Shown here: one piece after another, positions 12,471 through 24,517 of the stretch | Layout: every line of letters starts with the position of its first letter | Numbering within the stretch: position 1 is the stretch's first letter | DNA from: Symbiotaphrina buchneri | Lineage: Eukaryota; Ascomycota; Symbiotaphrinales; Symbiotaphrinaceae | DNA: 64,000 nucleotides | Assembly: GCA_001599915.1 (NCBI GenBank) | Contig: BCIG01000014.1 | Span: 372,001-436,000, forward strand | Direction: 5' to 3' | Translations under genes and position numbers: made by a program | Notes under the pieces: generated by a model | What the model was told of the DNA's origin: nothing | Databases searched by the model: none | Seen by the model: the letters and a program-made list of their open reading frames with translations, nothing else

Positions 12471-13905
12471 GGACAACTTCAATGCGACGGATGATCTCCG
12501 CGCGAGCGAGGTTGTCCCAGATGCACGAAGCCACCTCAAGCGCGTGATAGGAGCGGTCGACTCTAAGGGCAAGAGGAGAACATACCTGATCTCATCTTTG
12601 AGAATCTGATACTGCATCAACGAGCTGGCTGCCAAACATGGAGGGCTCATTCGAGTGTCACATCCATGTTTGAAGTTGAGGGAGTCTGAGGACGATTCCT
12701 TGGCAGATTAGTCGACGAATTAAAGCTTGGCACCGACCGGGATTGTTTCCCGCCTGCCAGATTCACTAAGGTAGGCACTTTGTACCTCAAGATCTGATAC
12801 AATTGCTTGAGAATGAGGTACTCTACGTGTCCGCACAAGTTACAAGCCATAGTCTACCGTCGATTCAAATTACCGGATGTAGTGGGCCACGCAGGGCAAG
12901 AGATATTGTCTTACCCCTAAGGTACCTTACTGTAGGGTAAGCGCATGCTCTTGTTATCACCTTTATTATTGAACATAAATAGCCCACCCGGCCAGTGCTC
13001 ATTGCTCACTTCGCGCACTTGCCTGGGTACCTGGGTATCTTACTCAGCCTCAGCCTCAGCCTCAGCCTCAGCCTCAGCCTCAGCGAACTAAGTACTCCTT
13101 AGGCAAGGTCAACTGGTCAACTCTCACCAATCACTGTTAGTCTCCCTTCGCTTTTCCCCTTCCCTTTCTTCCCCACAATCTGTCCAGATGCGACGCCCTG
13201 GTCTTTCTGCCGTATGCCCATGTGAATAATAAGGTACCCTTATCTTTTTAAGACACAATTGCTTGCCCATTCGTGCTCGTGCTCGACACGCTCGATATAG
13301 GATATCAAGCCTCAAGACGATCTCGGTGGACCAGTACTCGTGTTCACGTTCTAGGTACCTTATTGTCCCGCGCGCGTGAGGCTGACAGTCGCGTGCTGAA
13401 AAGGGCAACAGTCCGACCCTCGGCTGAGCCCCTAAACACATTCCACACCCCCCTGCAACAAGCAAATCGGAATTCCCGTGCGTTTCAGATCAGGACCACC
13501 ACCAACTGCAACCTTCTTTCGCTTTCCTCTCGGTGACCATTGAACCATTCCATCCTCATCACAAGTCCGCATTTGCACCAGTCGTTTCTACCATCACACC
13601 GCTTGCCGGCCGCCTACTCATTGTCCTTCGTGGTACCTTGTATCTTTCGGTTTCAGGAGACAGCGATAACAAACAATCACGGTTGGGCCGATTCACTGTC
13701 TGTAGGACACCCACTTCCTGCGTACCGTCAACGTTGGTCAACGCCCCACAGGAGCAAACTGGCTGCCGTCAAGGTCCCGACTCACGAGTCGCGGAGATCG
13801 CTGCTCGGAGGTCAATTACAAGACGATACTTTATACAAGCCTTATCCTGGTGGCTACCATTATCGGGAGGGCTTGACCCTCTCGCCCTCGCCATCAACAT
13901 CCATC
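12471..13905. promoter_or_regulatory. Divergent promoter region, psy4 / UPF0658 gene
   Basis: About 1.4 kb between diverging start codons. It holds the palindrome TAAGGTACCTTA at 12918-12929, a second AGGTACCT at 13353-13360 and a perfect hexanucleotide repeat at 13043-13084. From 13440 to 13905 the sequence is CT/CA-rich, as expected for a 5' leader. The minus-strand open frames at 12417-12850 resemble no protein family that I recognise. Confidence 0.55.
13043..13084. repeat. Microsatellite (CTCAGC)7
   Basis: Seven perfect copies of the six-base unit CTCAGC, 42 bases, in the promoter region upstream of the UPF0658 gene. It is the cleanest simple repeat in the window. Perfect copies suggest recent slippage, so its length is likely to differ between isolates. 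Confidence 0.97.
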
Positions 13906-15189
13906 ATGTATCGTCCAAACTCTCCGTGGACCTGGGCATTCCTGCTCATCGCCTTCCTGCAAGCTGCTATTGTTCTGGCCTTCGAAGGGTGAGTCTTCCA
14001 ACCTGCGCGCCTATGCACATTGACACCGGTTTCATGGGTGCCGCCGCATGACTACCACCAAAAGCGAATCGTCGTTCACTGCCCACGGACTAACAGAACC
14101 CTGTTCCAGTTATGCATTCTCTCAATTCCAGATCGCTCTTCAAAACCACCCAGCAAACGTTCCAGAAGACCCAGAAACGGTTCCACAAGCGCGGACAATC
14201 CCAACATACCTTGCCCTGTTCATCTTCGCCATGGTCTATCAGCTACTCCTGGTATACGATGCTCTGAGGCTCAAAAACACCATTCAGGTCATCGGCCTCT
14301 GTGTCTTCAATCTACCCATCCTAGTATATGCCGCGGTGCAAATGGACCAGATCCACGAGGCTGTTATAGCCCTGGAAGGTCACAATCTCATCGACCCACA
14401 GACTCGCCTTTGGACCAATATAAAACCGTTCCTTATCGCGGTGCCCTGCGTCATAGCAGCGGTCACTTGCTTGATGTCTGTAGCTGCTCGCAAGCTTTAC
14501 GATGAGTTTGCCTGGACGATCTACAAACATATCAGCGCGGACCTGAAGATGAGACGGCGGTATTTGACCTATCAGGTAAGCTGCTCTACGTACACCTGCT
14601 TCTGACACAGGAACGCTCATGACTGCACCAGATCTACATCGCTCTACTAAAATTCGATTTTTTCTTCTTCCTGGCCTTCACTATCCAGTTCGTGGTCATC
14701 GTCGCTGATACCGCCGGAATGCACGTCGAGTTTGGCCTGACGATCGCTGCAATTCCGGTGACAATTGTCATCCTTGCCTTGGCTGCATTCTGGACTCGTC
14801 GGGAAAGTGTGTTCGGAATGGTAGTTATCATGGTACGTTTATACGATGCATATGCTCCAATAGTCTATCGCGTCTAACTCGTGACTTCTCAGCTCCTTTA
14901 CCTCGCCGCCTTGGCGTATTTCGTCTTCAAGTTGGCGCGCATGTATCAGCCATCCCATATGGAGCCCTACAAGCCGGCCCGGCGGTCATTGACCATCTTC
15001 GCCGTCATCACCATCGTCTTGATCGTCTTGACCATCTTAAATGCCATTGTCTGCACAATGAACTTCAATAAAGGGCTCAAACCACACGTTGCCTCGCGGA
15101 GGCCGGATAAGGTGGATGAAAAGGTCCTCCTTACAGACATGCCGAATGCTGGACATCGGCCATTGCCAAGCCGGATGGAAATTGACTGA
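13906..15189 (+). CDS. UPF0658 family Golgi-type multispanning membrane protein
   Basis: Member of the uncharacterised fungal UPF0658 family, named from an S. pombe Golgi protein; its biochemical role is unknown. 348 residues from exons 13906-13988, 14110-14575, 14632-14832 and 14893-15189. About eight hydrophobic segments are visible. The first follows MYRPNSPWTW, and others include YLALFIFAMVYQLLLVYDAL, FFFFLAFTIQFVVIVAD and TIFAVITIVLIVLTILNAIV. A charged loop (KHISADLKMRRRYLTYQ) sits in the middle and a hydrophilic tail of about 45 residues at the end. Intron phases join the membrane segments without gaps. It is convergent with wc-2. Family assignment rests on overall pattern recognition. 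Confidence 0.85.
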
Positions 15190-15612
15190 AATCTGATGTT
15201 TGTGTCATGGCTATTTGCGTTCCCATAGCTTGCGTCTACATTTTCTTCTTTTGGTTGGCATCGGATCGGAGCCATGGTTTTCTGACAACGTCACTGGGAC
15301 TACCATTTCGTAGGAGGCCCATTGGCCTTACGATTGGGCTTTTATGTATGCGGACGACAGTAACGACATCTCTTATTTGACTGTGATGAGCTGCCAGGTC
15401 GCCCTATGCTAGATATCATGATGAATCACTGTTGCTGGCAAGACCAATTATGGCTCGCTGACGGTTATTCGGCCGTAACAAAATAAGTATGGCGCCCACC
15501 CCTTTTAATATCATATGCGCCTTGCAAGAGCGCACAGTATCCAGGGTCTCATGTACACAGCGTATAGTCCCGCAATGGTACACCAGACACAGCGCAATCG
15601 GCTGCAAGCCCA
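15190..15612. other. Convergent intergenic region, UPF0658 gene / wc-2
   Basis: About 420 bases between opposing stop codons. I see nothing in it beyond 3' flanking sequence. Confidence 0.6.
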
Positions 15613-17247
15613 TCAGCCAGTACTTCCACTCCCAGCGGTGGCTTGTAGTGGAAAGCTTTGACCGCTTGAGGCGACGCTGTTGCGCTTCTTCTCCTTCTTG
15701 GCCCAACGCACTGAACAAACGAGTGACAAGTTAGCCTCGAGTCAGCTTAACGGCCCGAAAGGGGTGGACATATAATGGGGGCAGAACATACGGCCACAAG
15801 CATTACATAAAGTCTTAGGGCCACTGGGCCCCTTTCTCCATTCGGGACTGTCCAGCGTCCCACAGTCTGTACAGACGTACTCCTCGGCCAGCTTGACCTT
15901 CTTCTTCTTATCATGGGCGCTGCTGGATGCTCTGAGTTCCTTGTCGATAGGGATAACGATGCCGGCATCGCCCCGTATAAGCGCAGGACTGACATCACCG
16001 GTGCTGATCCCTTGGGACCGCTCACCCTCCCGGTAACGCAGCCCGGTCAGCATTTCAATCGTCTCGATGTGATTAGCACCTTCATATCGGGCCATCTTAT
16101 CATTGATACTGTCAGGCTTGGCGCTCGCGTTGGCCTCGTCCAGAGCCTGGCGCGTCAGCGCCGTGTTCGAGGGAACAGGTCTGGCCGGGGGTGGCATTGA
16201 ATTGTATTCAGCCGTACGAACTGAGGCGGACCCCAGGACGTCCGAATCGGTCATCTGTCCATCCGAGTGGGTTACGGTCGAAGGCGCTCCCACCTCCTTG
16301 GGCGCATAAGGAGTATTCTGGCTCCGTTCCATTTCTTCCTGTTCTTCTTTCTTAAGCTCGGCTATTCGTTTCGTCAGACGTTCATTCTCTATTTTGTGTT
16401 CTAAGAAAGAATCCAGAAGGGCTGCATTCTTGGTAGGATACGGCCGCGACATCATGAAGAACCCACGGCAGAAGCCCGCAGCATTGTTCGGTACGAATGT
16501 AGCAGCTTCAGAAGTAAGGTGTGGATGCCCGTGAGATTCGAAGATGGCATAACTGCCGTCTAACTTGCGGAATCGGTAGAAGAAGCGGAGGGGATGTCCG
16601 GAGGCTATGGATTCATTGAACTCCCGGACAAATATTGCATTATCATCTGGATGTATGAACTCCACGATGAATTTTCCGACCAAAGAAGTCGGATCATGTC
16701 CCGTAAGGGCCTGAGCAGAAGCGGAGGCATACAGGATCCGCCCGTCAGGTGTCAGTACATGAAGAAAATCTTTTAGCTCCTCAAGTACCCTCTGTGACCA
16801 GTTTCGGCGTTTTGTGAACTCCGTCAGGGTGCTAGCACTGCCACCTGTGGCAGAGGCCCCAAACCCGGTTGGAAGAGGTCCTGCCCCTACTCCGGATAAA
16901 CCTGGTACACCGGCAGCACCGACCGCGGCACTGTTTGACAGGCCGAGTGTGTCACTGGAATCCCCGGAAGAATTTTGAGGAGTCGGCTGTCCCGTCCCGG
17001 GCTCAAAGGACGGTACCTCTGGGTCATCCATGTTGACATCTAGGTTCATAGGTATGAGATCCATCTCAAGCCCGGTCAACAGGTTGACACTTTGATCGAG
17101 CATGCTCTGCATGGCAGAATCCGGGTGGGGAATGGTAGGCATCTAGCAAAATCATCAGAGCTGTATCTGTCATGTTGTAGACTGTGACATGACCCATACT
17201 GTGCCTGGCAAGTTAAGGCCAGTAGAGCCATCTTCAAACATATCCAT
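15613..17247 (-). CDS. wc-2: White collar-2, PAS/GATA zinc-finger partner of the blue-light receptor
   Basis: Nuclear partner of WC-1; the white-collar complex binds GATA-type light-response elements and drives light-regulated and clock genes. 498 residues: exons 17247-17200 ([16 protein letters not shown]), 17142-15792 and 15710-15613. A single PAS domain spans roughly residues 135-260 ([44 protein letters not shown]). A coiled segment [18 protein letters not shown] follows. A basic KKKKVK stretch precedes the C-terminal GATA finger ([12 protein letters not shown] ... LCNACG), which intron 2 interrupts; the last exon restores LRWAKKEKK. Without that intron the protein would end wrongly in a tail after ACG. 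It is head to head with rad50 across 517 bases. Confidence 0.95.
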
Positions 17248-17764
17248 GATGCCCGAGTCGCTCCTTATGCAGTACTTGCGCTGAGTGAAGGCCTTATACC
17301 CCGACCATTATCTTTTCGACGGCGCCACGAGGGCAAAGAAAGACGACGCGGCGCGGTTCGAAGTGGGGCCAACATCAAAGTTGATGAGAGCCCATCGCCG
17401 AGCTCAGTTGCGCACACAGTGTTGAGGCGGGGACGAAGATGGGCATTCGAATGAAGAAGGAAAGCGCAGTATCAGTCTCGAAGCGCAGCCGCAATGTCCC
17501 TCGGCCGACCCAGATGGGTAAAGCGATATCAGATAGCCTTGTCACGTGATTGCGTGTCGTTTCGTGGAACGCGCCTCAGAGGTTAAGGCGAAGGCGGTGT
17601 GGGGATGATCACCGCTATGAATCGGGCAGTATCCTTATCCAGTGCTAACACTTCGTAGCTGCCTTGCCTTGCCTCTCTGCGTCACTTGTTCCTGCGCCGG
17701 TCGAAGGCCAGTTTATCAACAGCTCGATCCTCCGAGGCACACGCCTTAGGTTATCTGAAGATGT
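17248..17764. promoter_or_regulatory. Divergent promoter region, wc-2 / rad50
   Basis: A compact 517-base region between two start codons, so both promoters must lie here. Two GATA tetramers sit close together at about 17523-17533 (GATATCAGATAG), the kind of core that white-collar and other GATA factors bind. Whether they matter is inference. Confidence 0.5.
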
Positions 17765-20700
17765 ATGTGTTACCTCAAAATATGCCCGGGCCCTTTGACT
17801 GACATTGCACAGGTGTATGTATATGATATTCCTAGTGTGTTACTGACTGACGGGCCCTTCAGCGAAGATCGACAAGCTCTCCATCTTGGGGTAAGCAATA
17901 CGACAGCAACTGAGGAGGACAAGACTGACGATGCCATGTTCAGAGTGAGATCGTTTGACAACACACGCAGCGAAACCATTCAATTCCACTCGCCATTAAC
18001 CCTTATAGTCGGTTACAACGGGTCGGGAAAGACCGTAAGGTTGCGAGGCAATGGATCTAGTTCGATACGTTAACAACGTCTGCAGACCATCATCGAGTGT
18101 CTCAAATATGCCACAACCGGCGATCTGCCCCCGAATAGCAAGGGAGGGGCTTTTATACATGACCCAAAGGTGAGACGCTCGCCTGTGTATTACTCGACAT
18201 AACGACTGCTAACCCCTCTCCAGCTATGCGGCGAAAAGGAAGTCCTTGCACAAGTCAAGCTATCCTTCAAAAGCACATCTGGAATAAAAATGGTGGCTAC
18301 TCGGAGCCTACAACTGACGGTCAAGAAGACTACTAGGCAACAGAAGACCTTGGAAGGACAGCTGCTTATGGTCAAGGATGGAGAGAGGACGGCGATCTCG
18401 TCAAGAGTGGCTGAACTTGACCAGATTATGCCTCAGTATTTGGGGGTATCCAAGGCCGTTCTTGATTCCGTGATATTCTGTCATCAGGATGAAAGTCTGT
18501 GGCCTCTGAGTGAGCCCTCTGTGCTTAAAAAGAAGTTTGATGAGATCTTTGAAGCTTTGAAGTACACCAAGGCCATTGATAACATCAAAATACTGAGGAA
18601 GAAGCAGAACGAAGAACTTGGAAAATATAAGCTGGATGAGAAGTACTGCAAAGAGAACAAAGACAAAGCAGACCGGGTAAGAGGATGCAGCCTGTTCGCC
18701 TGCCGAGCTAACGTCAAACAGGCTCAAAAAAGGTCGCAGGAACTTAGTGATGAAATTGAGCAGTTGCGGGAAGAGACCAAGAGCCTTGGGGATGAGATAA
18801 AACACGCTACGGAAGAAGCAAACAGAGCGTGGAACCATGCGGCCGAATTCGAGAAAATTGTGGGCACTCTAAATGGGAAGCGTATTGAAGCACAGGCGAA
18901 AGAGGAAAGTATCAATGATCTTAAGCAGCATATGGAAGTGCTGAAGGAGGATGATGACGAATTGAAGCGGGACCTTGCTCAAGGCGAAGAGAGAATCAAG
19001 ATCCTCGATGACCATATCAAAGTACAAGAAACCCAATACAGAGAGCTCAAGCAAGCCATTGAAGATGTGCGACAGAAGCTGGGCGCAAAGCAAACCGAAG
19101 CAGGGAAATACGAAGCCGAAAAGGCCCAGCACGAACAACAGATTGTACGGCGGGAGGCCATGATTAAGGAGGCTGCTCGCCACCACAACATACGAGGATT
19201 CGACACGGAGCTGGACGACATGCAGATCAACGACTTTATGGAGAGGATCAGTAAGCTCTCTCGTGATCAGAAGCTGAGCCTTGAGCATGCACGGAGAGAG
19301 ACACAAGAGGAGCTGCAAAAGGCTCAAAAGGAATTAACAAAGCTTGGTGAAAGAAGATCCGCTTTGAATCAAAGCAAAGATTTTGCTAAAAGCCAAATTG
19401 CTTCCAATGACAAGAAGATCGGCGAGTTCCAGTCAGAGCTAAACAGGGTGCAAATCGATGAAGGTGGAAAGGCTGCCCTGGAGTCTACACTTAAAGATAT
19501 AGAAAGTAAATTGGCTAGGGCCAAGAAAGAGTTCGAAGACGCCGCATGGGATGCACAGATCCGCGATGCCAACCGCGAGTTACGTGAGGCTGAGGATGAG
19601 ATAGAACATCTGAACGAGGAACTAATTCAGGGGACACGGCAAGCCAGCGATCGCGCCAGATTGGATTATCTCCAGAAACAATTGGAAGACTCGAGGCAGA
19701 GCTTAGAAACTATGATTGGTGCCCACGGTAGTAGGATCACGGAAACGCTCGGCGAGGGCTGGAAGCCGGACACCCTAGAGAAGGACTTCCAGTCATTGCT
19801 TTCGCAGAAACAAGCTGAAATCACAGATGCCCAACGGCAGCGAGATGGGGTCAGCAGAGAGCTCCAACAGATTGAGTTCAGACTCAACAGCCAGCGTGAG
19901 GAACTGAAGAAGAAGAAACAAGAGCTGAAGGCTTCCGAGAAGCGTGTACAGGAGGTCCTGAAAGGTGACCCTGTCTCAGACTACCCTGACGTGGTCGCAA
20001 GACTTGAACAGGATCAAGAAGTCCTCAGGCGTGATAGAGATGGGTTTGAGAATATGAAGGATTGGTATGGGAAGTGCCTGGAAACTGCAGAAGAGCACGG
20101 TGTTTGTCGACTGTGTAGAAGAGGCTTCACGGTGCAAAGTCAAAGGACCGAATTTATAAACAACCTGAAGAAGAATCTCTCTCGTGCGGCACTAGACGCA
20201 GTCCTGGAAGAGTTGGAGAGAGTGGAAGGCGACCTGAAGGATGCTAGAGATGTGCTGGGAAGTTATGAAAGCTGGCGACATCTTTCGGAAACCGTTCTAC
20301 CTGAATTAGAAGCTGATATCAAGCGGCTGGAAAGCCGTAGAGATATACTACTAGGGCAAATGGAAGAGCAGGACAGGGTCGTCAGCGAACGCGAAGGCGC
20401 GAAGAGGGATGTGGAGGCACTGTCAAAGACCATACACAACATCACGAAGTATAGTAGTGACATAACCACGTTCGAGATCCAGACTCGTGAGCTGTCTGCT
20501 ACACAGGAAAATCTGGGCATAGGTCGGGGTCTTGAGCAAATCCAAGAGGAGCTCAAGAATATCAATGAGAAGGCTCGCTCCATCAAGGGCGCGTTGACCA
20601 AAATGACAGCAGACAGGGAGAGGAGCCGAAGCCGCATAAATACTCTCGAACTTGAAATGAGAGACGCTACGTCAAAGCTCACAAATGCGAGCCATGAGCT

Positions 20701-22204
20701 TGAGAAAAGGGCGGCGCTGATTGCTCGAGTGGAAGAAATCCGTGGCATGAACCAGCAGCAACGCGAAACAATCCAGAAGGTGGAGAAAGAGAACCGCGAT
20801 CTCATCCCTCAATTCTCAAAAGCTCAGGCACAGTACGACGATATCAGTCAGCGAGGTGCCGAGAAGGAAAGGGAATTACAGCAGATTGCTTCCAAGTTGT
20901 CGGATACCGTTTACCATCTTAAGCTTGCTGAGCAAGATATCATCTCTTACGTTGAAAAGGGAGGCCCAAGCCAGCTAGCGAGATGCCAGCGTGAGGTAAA
21001 GAGTCTTGAGCAGGAGATTAAGCGCCTGGAGGCTGAACAGCGCCAAATCACGGTGGAGATCAACAGATTTGCACAGCAACTGAAAGAGCACGACAAATAT
21101 CAGCGGAGTGTTTCCGACAATCTCAGATATCGGAGAGATCTCCGTGCATTGCAAGCTATCAACGATGAGATTGCAAGGCTTGAAGCGCGTAACGCAGAGG
21201 TGGATCGGCAACGTTTCACAGCAGAGGCGGAGAAGTGGGGATCAAGACACAGCCGGCTCTCCGCTGAGCAGTCCAGTAAAATGGGAGCGATGAAGTCAAA
21301 GGATGATCAATTGATGCAGCTGCTCAACGAATGGAACACAGACTACAAAGATGCAGCATACAAGTATAAAGAAGCGCACATCAGAGTGGAGGTATGTACA
21401 TTGCTCCAATGGAACCGTGTTGGTTTCTAACCCGTCCCAGACTACGAAGGCTGCGATCGAGGACCTCGGGCGCTATGGAGGAGCCCTGGACAAGTAAGAT
21501 ACATTCGCTACGGAGAGAGAGGAGTCCACTGCTAAACAGAGGAACAGAGCCATTATGAAGTACCATAGCATCAAGATGGAAGAGATCAACAGGATCATTG
21601 AAGAGCTCTGGAAGAGGACGTATCAAGGTACGGATGTGGATACGATCCTCATCAGATCGGACAACGAGAATGCCAAAGGAAATAGATCCTACAACTATCG
21701 CGTCTGCATGGTAAAGCAAGATGCCGAGATGGATATGCGGGGGCGGTGCAGCGCCGGCCAAAAAGTGCTTGCAAGTATCATCATCCGCCTGGCTCTGGCT
21801 GAATGTTTTGGTGTCAATTGTGGAGTAAGTGCCCACAGTGCATGTATACTGTTGACGTGTTGGATGTTCCTGACCTGACGGTGGCAGTTGATCGCGTTGG
21901 ATGAGCCTACAACCAACCTCGACCGCGACAACATCCGCGCGTTGGCCGAGTCGCTTCATGATATCATCCGAGCACGCCAGCAGCAGTCTAATCTCCAGCT
22001 CATTGTGATTACCCACGACGAGGATTTCCTGCGATACATGAAATGTGCGGATTTCTGTGACGTCTATTACCGTGTCTCGCGGAACGAGCGACAGAAGTCC
22101 ATCATCGAGAGGCAATCGATCGCGGAGGTGAGTCGTCGATTATCATCCGATGTCCATGTTGTTAGCAGCGTCTGATGAAATGGCGATCTGCATAGGTTAC
22201 ATGA
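17765..22204 (+). CDS. rad50: DNA double-strand-break repair ATPase Rad50
   Basis: SMC-like ATPase of the Mre11-Rad50-Nbs1 complex, tethering and processing broken DNA ends and activating Tel1/ATM. 1302 residues in ten exons: 17765-17768, 17863-17890, 17944-18034, 18086-18169, 18224-18676, 18722-21391, 21441-21493, 21548-21824, 21888-22127 and 22196-22204. The N-terminal half-ATPase has Walker [10 protein letters not shown] (about residues 33-41) and the Q-loop region [14 protein letters not shown]. Long coiled coils follow, with the zinc hook CRLC near residue 681. The C-terminal half carries the signature area [19 protein letters not shown], Walker B/D-loop [13 protein letters not shown] and THDEDF. 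The first exon is only ATG-T; it gives the expected [17 protein letters not shown]. The 45-base intron after KADR is in frame without stops, so retention would insert 15 residues. Confidence 0.95.
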
Positions 22205-24517
22205 ACAAACGGCGCAGCGTCTTGCAAGCGAGCTATGTTAGGCAAGCGCAATTATTACCTTAGGGGATCTGTCCAAGATTCCCCGGGAAGGATGGTCACG
22301 GACTGGCGTTAGTAAAAGGAGTGACTTAAGATGGAGTCGCTGGTTGCAACCTTTTGTTTTGTTTTGCGCGCAACAGATTGCGATCAAAGCGAGTAGTAGT
22401 AAGAGACTGACATCTTTTGCATTTGAATGCACATCGTGCTCACGGGTGTATGTCCCGGCAGTACCTACCTTACCTTATGAGTATGTTAGGTAGGTAGTAG
22501 TAGCTCTGAGCTTACTACTCGTAGCTTCTTTGCTGCTGGCTTACTGTTGTAAGCACGTCCATATTGAAATTCACGATGCAACGAGCCCCATTCTCCATCA
22601 TCATCTGCCCGGCCAATGAGGAACGATAGATCTCTACCGATGGTCGCCCACGGCAAGCCATAGCCGTGGGCCCACCAGCACCGGCTTGGTTTTCACGTGA
22701 AGACAGACGAGTTCAGAAAGGACCAAGGCCGGAGGAGGGCGGAAACCTGCTCAGCTCTGGAGTCTGGACTCCCAGTGCCGCAATTCCAGCCGCCACACAA
22801 CTCCCGGCAATCTCGAGAACAGCCGCTTTCCCGAGGAATGGGAGTTTCAGATGACTCTTTTGTTGTTCGGAGAATATTTTAAGATTGCCCTGCATGCCAA
22901 GATAGCAGCTCTTTATTTCCCGCCCTCTGACACGTGTGATTGAGGGAGGAGCAAGAATAAATAAAAATAACGGGGGACACGGTAGGTACGATGATGCTTT
23001 GCCAGTATGGGTAGTGTGGAATGTTCGGTACCCGTACGCTAGAGGCGATCATTGTCTGTGTGGATGATGATTGACTCGAGCATGTTGTTGTGCTGTTGCA
23101 CATGAAAGCTGGGCGCTACCGAAGGCAAAAGGCTTGTTTAGCAAGTGAGGTAAGGTGAGGTACGAAGTACTTCCTTCGCGCGTCTGTACAGGTGTACCGT
23201 ACACCGTACAAAGAAAACACCCCTGACTGACCGACCCATCAACCATTCAACCAAAGACCGGGCGGTGAACCGGGGAGTGAAACCGTACTCGCCTCGTCTT
23301 CCCCCTTGACTACGCCCAACTCGGAAATGCAAGGGGTCTTTTCCAAGGCAGTGTGCGTGTAACCCTTGCAAAGCCTCAAATGAAGGGTTGACAACACAAC
23401 AGACACAAATCACCCCGGGCGATGATGATGGTGATGATTATTGCTTATGATGGCCATGTCGGTACGTGAACGGGTAGGTACCGGTAATGTACATGTGGTA
23501 GTGGTGTTGGTCGCCCGGTCGCGCTTTGTTATCTGTCCCGCCCCTGTCTATCAGAAGGTAGTTCCTTTTCTGGGTAACGCGTCTTTTCTTTTCTTAGATT
23601 TGGCACCGATCGTGCGCCGACAGCTTTCGGATGCGATTAGCCCTTGGCGCCGTTTCACGTAGCACATCCTGAACGCGGCCAGGCACAGACAAAAGATCGC
23701 AGCCTAGGGGATAATGGAGGATGAGGCTGCTATTTTCTCGTTATTGATTTGACCGTATCTCTGGCCATGCTTCTGGAGAGAGTCAGTTCACAGGCTACTT
23801 CGCACTCCTATCATTTGCTGGCATACCTACCACGCCCCATAGCGCCCCTTCAGGCTGCGAGCGAAAATGGAGGATCTCTGCTGTAAGGTACTTAAATGGA
23901 AAGTCTGTTTCCCGCTTTTGTCTCAGCCCGCACGCGCTTTTGGCCGCTAGCTAAGGTACGGGCAAATCGAGATGATCCATCTTGCCCATGAGGTTGAGGT
24001 GGACCTGGCGGCACGAACATCCCCCTAGGATAGCTCGATAGGCTCATTATCAGGACCGGGCCAACTGGCGAGCCCCACACCCCCCTGGCCTCACCACCAT
24101 CATTGGAAGATGAGCAGTGGTAGACAACTCGTACGTTGTTTAGTTAGGGGCCAGGCCAGGGTAGGCATATCCCAAGCTGGCATTCGGCCAAAGCTGGTTT
24201 TTTGTCCCATCTTGAAATACCACACTACCTCACCCGTCCGTTATTATTCGTTGTCTCTGACTCTCTGTTCTCTCCCTGTGTGCTCGCACATTCCAGTCGG
24301 TAAATATAATGACAGACTAAAATACCTCTTGACCTCACCGCAACCTTACCCTGTTGCGCTGGTCTACAATCTTTGCTGTCACTGTCACATTCTTTTGCTG
24401 TAGACGATATCAGCTCATCCTTCACTCGTTATTTTTGCCATCGCGGCATAAACTACCTCGCCCCGTCATTCGTTTGGCCTCCGAATACATCCTCAGCATC
24501 AGAAGGACGCCTACAGA
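22205..24517. other. Long gene-free stretch between rad50 and the GH5 glucanase gene
   Basis: About 2.3 kb with no frame that shows a protein family. It contains TACCTACCTTACCTTA-type words at 22464-22495 and GAGGTAAGGTGAGGTACGAAGTAC at 23147-23171 (split here as GAGGTAAGGTGAGG plus TACGAAGTAC). A CT-rich leader-like segment at 24235-24300 leads towards the glucanase start. The long promoter would suit a strongly regulated secreted enzyme, but an unrecognised non-coding RNA cannot be excluded. Confidence 0.5.

Noticed and set aside
12417-12850. Minus-strand frames beginning MACNLCGHVEYL and MSPPCLAASS
   Set aside because: Neither resembles a known family, and joining them by splicing breaks phase with psy4; treated as promoter/leader.
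18401-21211. Numerous long minus-strand open frames opposite rad50
   Set aside because: Antisense shadows of the coiled-coil coding sequence; leucine/serine-rich composition is the mirror of Lys/Glu codons.
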